Source: Adlercreutzia rubneri
Lineage (GTDB): Bacteria; Actinomycetota; Coriobacteriia; Coriobacteriales; Eggerthellaceae
Direction: 5' to 3'
Length of the DNA stretch: 13,892 nt
NCBI RefSeq assembly: GCF_009755265.1
Contig: NZ_WPOO01000032.1
Coordinates: 1 to 13,892 of the forward strand
In this document: positions 6,149-12,226 of the stretch, piece after piece
How the letters are laid out: each line of letters opens with the position of its first letter
Position numbering within the stretch: the first letter of the stretch is position 1
Made by a program: the position numbers and the translations under genes
The notes under the pieces: model-generated
What the model was told of the DNA's origin: nothing
The model's input: only the letters and a program-made list of their open reading frames with translations
Databases searched by the model: none

Positions 6149-7885
6149 TTAATTCAAAATCCGACCCGTCGACGACTGAAGCTCCACCATTTTCTTGAAC
6201 AGGCTGTCTTCGCGCTCCATGAGCTCCGACGGCTTTCCTTGCTCGGCAACGCGGCCTCCATCCAGCACCACGATTTTGTCGGCGCTCATCACGGTTCTCA
6301 TCCGGTGTGCGATGACCAGCACGGTTTTGCGTTCAAGGAGACACGATAGCGCCTCCTGCACCTTCGTCTCGTTTTCAACGTCAAGTGAAGCGGTCGCCTC
6401 ATCCAGAAGAACAATGGGGGCGTTTTTGAGGATCGCCCGGGCAATCGATATGCGCTGGCGCTCGCCTCCGGACAAAAGCGCGCCGTTCTCGCCTATCCTC
6501 GTTTCATAGCCCTTCGGCATGCGGGAGACAAAATCATCGCAGTTCGCCGCCCGAGCCGCCGCAAACACCTCCTCATCCGTGGCATCTGGCCTACCGAGTC
6601 GGATGTTCTGCATGATCGTGTCGTCGAACAGAACCACATCCTGGAACACTTGGGCGAAATCGACGAGAAGGGCCTCGGGGTCGACGGTCGAAACGTCCAC
6701 GCCTCCGATGCTCACAACGCCATCGTCGGTATCCCAGAAACGGGCAGCCAGCTTGGCCGCGGTGGACTTGCCGCCCCCGCTCGGACCGACCAAGGCGGTC
6801 ACCTCGCCCTCCTTCGCAACAAATGAGACGTTCGAGAGAACCTTCTCGCCTCCTTCGTACGAAAAAGTCACGTTGTCGAAAGAAATGTCGTGATTCGCCG
6901 GCTCGAATTCCATCGACCCGGTTTGAGGCCGCTCGTGCTCGATGGAGTGCATGCGCTTGATTCCGAGCTTGAGATTGAGAAGCTCCGTCACAACTTCAAG
7001 CACGGTGTTGATCGGATCGTAGAATCTCGTCACCACAAGAAGGAAGCAGAAGTACACCATGAACTCTAGTTCCCCCGATGCCAAAAGCAGGGCTCCGACG
7101 AGGACGGTCGAAGCTATTCCGAGCTTGAGGAACGCTTGCGCGGCCGACACGGGAACGGCACTCGAAAGCTCCGAGACGATCTGGGCCTTCTCCGCGCGAT
7201 CGATCTTCTGATCCAGTTGCTCGAGATACGTTTCCGATTGGTTCGCCGCCGTGATCTCTTGGGCGCATTCGAGGTACTCCTGCAAGCCGTCCGCAACGTC
7301 AAGCTGGCGGTCGATGAGAAACTGCCCCTTCGCATCTTGGCTCTTCCGAGAGAAGGCGATGATGAGCAAGGCGATGGGAAGAACCCAGAGGGCGGCGATG
7401 GCCATCTTCCAGTTGAAGAGCAGAAGCATGATCGAGATCAATATGGTCGACGCGCCGGTTCCGAACAAAAGGGGCATGATATGGGAGAACATGCGCTCCT
7501 GATCGGCGCAGTCCTTCATGATGGTGGTGGTGAGGTCCGAGAGGTCGCGCCTTCCGAAAAAGGAAAGGGGCAATCTGCGCAGCACCTCGGCAAGCTCGAT
7601 CCGCTTTCTGGCACTCTCGCCGTACACGACATTGTAGGTGAAATGGTATTCGAGCCATTGGGTCAGCAGCATGAGCAGGAGTATGACGACGATGGCTGCA
7701 AGATAGCCACCAAGAGCAGGGAGGGGCTTCGAGGGGTCGAGCAGATGATCCAGGTAGTCGTTGGTCGCCATGCACAGCACGCCAATGGGTGCCATCATGA
7801 CGAGGTTGGCGAGAGCGCAGAAGAACGCGCCTCTCTTGAACTCGAAAGCACCCCGCTCGGTCAAAGCGAACTTCTCACGCAGCAT
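6149..7885 (-). CDS. ABC transporter, fused membrane and ATPase domains (YbtQ/IrtB-like), second half
   Basis: A 578-residue half-transporter. Hydrophobic segments lie at about 20-40, 60-78, 135-157, 162-178, 252-270 and 275-288, matching a six-helix exporter-type membrane domain. The ATPase has Walker A GPSGGGKST (367-375), Q-loop VFQDVVLF (413-420), signature LSGGERQR (471-478), Walker B IVLLDEA (491-497) and H-loop His527. Start: ATG at 7885 with GGAGGGGG upstream. It overlaps the stop of the preceding ABC gene by 11 bases, which implies translational coupling and a heterodimer. Paired transporters of this type near aryl-capped NRPS genes include YbtP/YbtQ and IrtA/IrtB, which import metal-siderophore complexes despite an exporter fold. 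Export of the product is the alternative; direction cannot be read from sequence. Confidence 0.88.
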   Translation of the reverse strand: MLREKFALTERGAFEFKRGAFFCALANLVMMAPIGVLCMATNDYLDHLLDPSKPLPALGGYLAAIVVILLLMLLTQWLEYHFTYNVVYGESARKRIELAEVLRRLPLSFFGRRDLSDLTTTIMKDCADQERMFSHIMPLLFGTGASTILISIMLLLFNWKMAIAALWVLPIALLIIAFSRKSQDAKGQFLIDRQLDVADGLQEYLECAQEITAANQSETYLEQLDQKIDRAEKAQIVSELSSAVPVSAAQAFLKLGIASTVLVGALLLASGELEFMVYFCFLLVVTRFYDPINTVLEVVTELLNLKLGIKRMHSIEHERPQTGSMEFEPANHDISFDNVTFSYEGGEKVLSNVSFVAKEGEVTALVGPSGGGKSTAAKLAARFWDTDDGVVSIGGVDVSTVDPEALLVDFAQVFQDVVLFDDTIMQNIRLGRPDATDEEVFAAARAANCDDFVSRMPKGYETRIGENGALLSGGERQRISIARAILKNAPIVLLDEATASLDVENETKVQEALSCLLERKTVLVIAHRMRTVMSADKIVVLDGGRVAEQGKPSELMEREDSLFKKMVELQSSTGRILN

Positions 7886-9725
7886 CGTTGGCACCCCCTC
7901 CGATTCTCCAAGAGACTGATTTCTGATAGTCCTCCCACATCCGGCGATACACTCCCTTGCTTTCGACAAGATCCCCGTGGGATCCCGATTCCGAGATGGC
8001 CCCGTTCTCCACGACGCAGATCCTGTCCGCGCCCACCACGGTCGATAGCCGGTGTGCAATCATGAGAACGGTCTTGCCGTGCGTAAGACGCGCGAGCGCA
8101 CGTTGGATAAGGGCTTCGTTTTCCGGATCGGCGAACGCTGTGGCCTCGTCCAAGACCACGATAGGCGCATCTTTCAGAATGGCCCGGGCAAGCGCGATAC
8201 GCTGGCATTCGCCGCCCGACAGGTAGACGCCCTTCGCGCCGACCACCGTGTCCAAGCCCTCGGGCAGCTTCGCGATGATGTCGTCGCATTGCGCCGCGTG
8301 CGCGGCCGCCTCCACCTCCGCGCGCGTAGCCGACGGGCGCGCGAATCTGATGTTGTCAATGAGGCTGCGCTTGAAAAGCCGTGTGTTTTGGAAGACGAAG
8401 GAAACGGAATCCATCAGTTCCGAACGGGGAACATCCCGCACATCAACACCGCCGACAAGCACCCGTCCTTCATCGACGTCCCAGAACCTCGGAACAAGGC
8501 TTGCAATGGTGCTCTTGCCTCCTCCCGACGGCCCGACGAGCGCCATCGTTTCTCCTTCGGGAATCGCAAAGCTCACGTTCTTGACGGCAGGTGCGTCAGC
8601 ACCCGGATACGTGAAAGACACCCCTTCAAAAACGATATCGCGCGTCCCGCTCGCCCTCCCGCCTTTCGCAGAACAACAAGGCATCTCCGGCGTGGATAGG
8701 ATCCCCTCGATTCGCATCACGGCATCTTGGGCCATCGCCGCAGCTTCAGAGGCGTACAGTATCTTGGTCATCATCGATGTCGTCACCGCGCTGAACACCA
8801 CGTAGAAGAGGAAGTCCGTGAAGAACGACGCGAAGTCCCCTGCCGCCCCCGCAAGCAGGATGCTGGCGGGAACCAGCACCGCAAAGGTCGAGTTGATCGC
8901 CGCGATCTGTACGACCTGCGGTTTTTCGCACAACTTCGAATAGCCATGGGCCATATCCCGGTACTGCAGGATGGCTTCCTTGAATGCGTTGAACGAATCG
9001 ACCGTTTGCTGGAACACTTTGACGACGGGCATGCCTCGAACATATTCGGTCGCAGCGGCGTTCATTCGGTTCAATGCCTGCTGGTAGTTCGACACGAAAG
9101 TCAGATAGCTTGAGTTCTCATCGCTGCCTCCCCCTCCCATCATCCTCCAAATGCACGCGAAGGACACTGCGATGGGAACCAGGCACGCCAAACCCATGGC
9201 CCAGTCGAAGATGAACATCACGACGACAAACACAACGGGGGTGACGAGGGCTCCCACGAAATCAGGGAACTTATGGGCGAGCACGGACTCGGTCTGGCCG
9301 GCGCAGCCGTCGATCACCCTCCTTAGTTCGCCGGTCGAATGCTCGTCGTAGTAGCCAAGGGGAACCTTGGAGAGATGGTGGGTCGCGGCCTTCCTCATGT
9401 TGTTGCCGGTTCGGAATGCCGCGATATGAGTGCACATCAACGCCGCGAAGTACACCACCACTCCGGCCACTGCGAATCCGACTGCCAGCCATGCGTAAAA
9501 AGCCGCGCCACTCGCTTCGCTCCATTGAGGAGCCACTGCGACAAACTGCGACATGATAAACCAGACGCACACAAGGGGCATCACGGCAAGCAGCGAATGC
9601 AGACCAGCCAAGGCGCAGCCCACCACGGTGAGGACTTTGTAAGGCCCTGCGAAGTCAAGCAACCTGAACAGCGGATGGGGTGCTTTGCGTTTCGACTTTT
9701 TGTTCTCTGGGCTTTGTTCCGTCAT
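7875..9725 (-). CDS. ABC transporter, fused membrane and ATPase domains (YbtP/IrtA-like), first half
   Basis: A 616-residue half-transporter. I chose ATG at 9725 because AGGAGGAG is 3 bases upstream; further in-frame codons upstream lack a site and overlap the divergent regulator's leader. Membrane helices lie at about 31-52, 75-98, 155-172, 177-194, 278-295 and 300-318. LGYYDEHSTGELRRVIDG (123-140) is the coupling region typical of this subfamily. The ATPase has Walker A GPSGGGKST (398-406), signature LSGGECQR (502-509; a Cys where Arg, Gln or Lys is usual), Walker B IVVLDEA (522-528) then FADPENE, and H-loop His558. No siderophore-interaction (reductase) domain precedes the membrane part, unlike mycobacterial IrtA. 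Base composition is patchy, with one stretch at 8281-8340 reaching 48/60 G+C. It is the first gene of the presumed seven-gene operon. Confidence 0.88.
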   Translation of the reverse strand: MTEQSPENKKSKRKAPHPLFRLLDFAGPYKVLTVVGCALAGLHSLLAVMPLVCVWFIMSQFVAVAPQWSEASGAAFYAWLAVGFAVAGVVVYFAALMCTHIAAFRTGNNMRKAATHHLSKVPLGYYDEHSTGELRRVIDGCAGQTESVLAHKFPDFVGALVTPVVFVVVMFIFDWAMGLACLVPIAVSFACIWRMMGGGGSDENSSYLTFVSNYQQALNRMNAAATEYVRGMPVVKVFQQTVDSFNAFKEAILQYRDMAHGYSKLCEKPQVVQIAAINSTFAVLVPASILLAGAAGDFASFFTDFLFYVVFSAVTTSMMTKILYASEAAAMAQDAVMRIEGILSTPEMPCCSAKGGRASGTRDIVFEGVSFTYPGADAPAVKNVSFAIPEGETMALVGPSGGGKSTIASLVPRFWDVDEGRVLVGGVDVRDVPRSELMDSVSFVFQNTRLFKRSLIDNIRFARPSATRAEVEAAAHAAQCDDIIAKLPEGLDTVVGAKGVYLSGGECQRIALARAILKDAPIVVLDEATAFADPENEALIQRALARLTHGKTVLMIAHRLSTVVGADRICVVENGAISESGSHGDLVESKGVYRRMWEDYQKSVSWRIGGGANDAA

Positions 9726-9861
9726 TTCTCCTCCTGCTCTATTACCAGGACGTTGTTTTGCACTTGCAGCGACTTGAATATTTCCGCAAACTGACCGCGT
9801 TACGCTGGGGGTGCAAAAAAATGGTATTCTGTCGCAACCAGCAAATAGAAAGGTGCTGAAT
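9726..9861. promoter_or_regulatory. Divergent control region between the ABC operon and the TetR gene
   Basis: This 136-base region must hold the promoters for both directions. An inverted pair TTTTGCAC (9756-9763) and GTGCAAAA (9811-9818) is spaced by 47 bases. A possible -10 box TATTCT (9825-9830) could serve the TetR gene, but no good -35 is at the right distance. TetR-type repressors commonly bind such a shared region. I found no sequence here matching the palindrome at 12168. Confidence 0.5.
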
Positions 9862-10539
9862 ATGGGGTCGACGCGCCAGACAGCCGGCTTGCCAGCAATT
9901 GACGTGACTTCTATCTGCGATGCCGCCTTGAAGCTCACCAAAGAATTTGGCATAGATGGTTGGTCTATTCGTCAACTGGCTAAAGAAATTAACGCGTACC
10001 CAGGTGTCATTAATTACCACGTTGGTCGAAGAGAAGATGTGGTACATCTTGTTATCGAGCACGTTAATGCCGAAATCGACCTTCCTGAGCCTCGCGAGAA
10101 TTGGAAACGATGGTTCAAGCTTCTTCTTGAGGGGATGCGTTCCACCCTGAGAAAATACCCCGGAGTCGCTCGTAGACTCGCTGCCGTAGGTCCTGGCCTT
10201 GGGGAATCCGACCGCATTATCAATTGCGGCATTCAAGTGCTGAGAGATGCTGGGTTTGGCGATTGGTCCACTCTTGTTTATTCCGTTTTGCTTTGCCAAA
10301 CTTGCGCGTTCGTTGCTACCGAGGATGACAGGGACAAAATGGACGATGTGCGCAAAGAGGTGGGGGGTTCGTATGCGAGTGCGCTTTCTGCGTCCGATCC
10401 CGGTATTGCCGCTTTGGCAAAAACGGTCAAACTCCTGACCGAAGAAGAAAGCCTGAGGAGAAGTTTTTTTGATCATCAGTTCTCAGTCCTTCTCGATGCT
10501 CTTCTCGGCGGATTGGAAGAGATTTTTTTAAAGGGCTGA
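9862..10539 (+). CDS. TetR/AcrR-family transcriptional regulator
   Basis: A 225-residue DNA-binding protein. The N-terminal helix-turn-helix covers about residues 15-62: ICDAALKLTKEFGIDGWSIR, then QLAKEINAYPGVINYHVGRR, the usual TetR pattern ending in a Y-H recognition helix. The remaining 160 residues form the variable ligand domain, with no membrane segment. ATG at 9862 is preferred (AAAGG 8 bases upstream); an in-frame ATG at 9811 lies in the A-rich leader with no site. It is divergent from the ABC operon, so the likely target is the shared 136-base region. The stop codon abuts the stop of the convergent ligase gene with no bases between. Its ligand is unknown; it may sense the metallophore or an intermediate. 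Confidence 0.85.
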   Translation: MGSTRQTAGLPAIDVTSICDAALKLTKEFGIDGWSIRQLAKEINAYPGVINYHVGRREDVVHLVIEHVNAEIDLPEPRENWKRWFKLLLEGMRSTLRKYPGVARRLAAVGPGLGESDRIINCGIQVLRDAGFGDWSTLVYSVLLCQTCAFVATEDDRDKMDDVRKEVGGSYASALSASDPGIAALAKTVKLLTEEESLRRSFFDHQFSVLLDALLGGLEEIFLKG

Positions 10540-12081
10540 CTAGCGTATCGAGGTCTTAAGAGCATTTAAATCAATTTTTCCTATGGGGGTCAGGGGCAAC
10601 AACTCACGAATCTCTACTCTGTCTGGATGCTTGAATGGGGCGATTCCTATGTTGTTTAAAAACTCCCTTATGGATTCCAAGTTGGGCGCATCGCCGCTGC
10701 AAACGATAAACGCACACGTCTTTTCGCCAAGGGCTTGATCCGGTATCCCGCAGACGGCTACGTCTACGATGCCGGGCATTTCTCTAAGACTTGCCTCTAC
10801 GTCTTCCGCCGAGAAAGTCTCACCGCCACGGTTTATTGTGTTTTTCAGACGTCCCGTGATTTTGAAGTTGCCGCAGGGATCCCTCACCGCTAAATCCCCC
10901 GTATGATAAAATCCTTCCGAATCAAAAGAGCGCAGAGTAGAATATTCATCTTCGTAATATCCACTCATCAGATACGGTCCTTTCCATATCAATTCCCCTT
11001 CTTCGCCGTCTGCGCAAGGTTGCCCATCTTGTCCGATGATAAGAGGGCGATCGTTTTCGGAAAGGGGGAAGCCTTGGGTGGTAAAGGCGATTTCCTCTGG
11101 CGCTTCAGGGCTTGTCAGCGTCAATATTCCTTCAGTCATGCCGTATGATTGCTGGACAGCGCAAGAGAAAGCGGCAGAAAGCCTCTTGGCATCTTTTGCG
11201 GTAAATCGCGCACCTCCTACATGGATGGACTCAAGGCTTGAAAGATCAACAGGATACCAGTCGAGTGCGTCCATCCAGAGGTTTACCGCCGATGGAACTG
11301 CTGTTATTGTCGTCACTTTTGCAGAAGAGATCAATGGAAACACTTCATCGGGACTCACGCTTTCCGCCAAAATGACGGTGCCTCCTTTTTCTAGCGCACC
11401 AAGTGCGCCGGGGCATGCGAGCGGCAAATTATGGCATATCGACAAAGCTGCTAGGTATTTTGTTTTTTCGGAAAAAAGCGATCGGGAAGCCGCTTCCACG
11501 AAATTGTACACATAGCTGAAATTTGAGCGAGGAATAAGTTTAGGGAGTCCTGTTGTACCACCCGACGGAAGCAGGAACAAAATTGATGAGGAGTGGGGTG
11601 CTGTGGCTTGCCAGAGCTCTCCGCGCATATCCGAAACTGATCGATATTGATCGGAAGATCCGATGACAAAACATTTTAGCCTTGGATTGTCCTTTTTGAT
11701 GGTTTTTGCTAAGGACTCGTAATCATAAGCCGGGGAAGAACACGGAACAATTAGGCAGGATGCATTTGACTTTGAGCAGAAATGAGAGATTTCCGCTTTG
11801 CGATGAGTCGGCAAAGCAAGTACGGGGATGCATCCTCTCATTACTGACCCGAACAAGATTATAAGAGATTCAGCTTTGTTCGGAAGCTGAAGGACGATCC
11901 TGTCCCCAGCTTCTATCCCCTCCGAAGCAAGGCAAGAGGCGAATCGCCTTGCCGCATCAAATAGCTCAGTGTAAGTATACGTGGTTTCTCTGTCGCGAAC
12001 CGCAATATTTGCCCCATATTCACGCTCCCATTGCGCAATACGTTCAACAAGAGTGAAACCAACGTCGGTTGCCCTTCTCAT
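10540..12081 (-). CDS. Stand-alone aryl-acid AMP ligase (EntE/DhbE/YbtE family), probably salicylate-type
   Basis: Activates an aryl acid with ATP and loads it on an aryl carrier protein. Adenylation motifs: LLPSGGTTGLPKLIPRS (170-186), YGMTEG (313-318), YHTGDL (392-397), INRGGE (416-421) and the C-terminal catalytic lysine in GKID (K502). The substrate pocket segment ICHNLPLACPG has the aryl-specific N218. Where DhbE and EntE have Ser, it has C223, and it has L320 in TEGIL where DhbE has Val; by the published comparison of these enzymes, Cys plus Leu marks salicylate activation. It has 513 residues from ATG at 12081 (AGAAGGGGG just upstream); an ATG at 12099 is possible. There is no fused carrier domain, unlike EntB partners; the carrier is on the divergent synthetase. 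Family is firm, salicylate is a prediction. Confidence 0.9.
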   Translation of the reverse strand: MRRATDVGFTLVERIAQWEREYGANIAVRDRETTYTYTELFDAARRFASCLASEGIEAGDRIVLQLPNKAESLIILFGSVMRGCIPVLALPTHRKAEISHFCSKSNASCLIVPCSSPAYDYESLAKTIKKDNPRLKCFVIGSSDQYRSVSDMRGELWQATAPHSSSILFLLPSGGTTGLPKLIPRSNFSYVYNFVEAASRSLFSEKTKYLAALSICHNLPLACPGALGALEKGGTVILAESVSPDEVFPLISSAKVTTITAVPSAVNLWMDALDWYPVDLSSLESIHVGGARFTAKDAKRLSAAFSCAVQQSYGMTEGILTLTSPEAPEEIAFTTQGFPLSENDRPLIIGQDGQPCADGEEGELIWKGPYLMSGYYEDEYSTLRSFDSEGFYHTGDLAVRDPCGNFKITGRLKNTINRGGETFSAEDVEASLREMPGIVDVAVCGIPDQALGEKTCAFIVCSGDAPNLESIREFLNNIGIAPFKHPDRVEIRELLPLTPIGKIDLNALKTSIR

Positions 12082-12129
12082 AAAACCCCCTTCTGCCATC
12101 CGAAGCCTTAGAAGATATTTGCGCAATAT

Positions 12130-12157
12130 TTGCAAACAACAACCCTTTCGCTATAAG
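12130..12157 (+). promoter_or_regulatory. Candidate promoter of the synthetase gene
   Basis: TTGCAA (12130-12135) as -35 and TATAAG (12152-12157) as -10, with a 16-base spacer; TATAAG differs from consensus at one base. Transcription would start near 12164-12166, leaving a leader of about 60 bases before the ATG at 12227. Confidence 0.45.
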
Positions 12158-12167
12158 TATACTATAG

Positions 12168-12182
12168 CTAACATTATGTTAG
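12168..12182. promoter_or_regulatory. Candidate operator: CTAACAT-T-ATGTTAG palindrome
   Basis: Seven-base perfect arms around a single central base, placed just downstream of the predicted synthetase start of transcription and inside the minus-strand promoter zone. A 15-base dyad in this place suits a repressor dimer such as the metalloregulator at 5754 or the TetR protein. It shares CTAAC/GTTAG elements with DtxR-type boxes but in the opposite order, so the binding protein is not assigned. Confidence 0.5.
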
Positions 12183-12226
12183 TATGCCTTATATTCAAAG
12201 ACTTATTGCTTGAAAGGGCGGTTGGC

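Larger units (their letters stand above)
12082..12226. promoter_or_regulatory. AT-rich divergent promoter region for the ligase and the synthetase
   Basis: This 145-base region separates the two assembly-line genes. It is markedly AT-rich in its middle and holds a good plus-strand promoter candidate, a near-perfect palindrome and several TATA-like boxes usable on the minus strand (for example TATAGT at 12166-12161). Joint control of both genes from here is likely. Confidence 0.6.
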
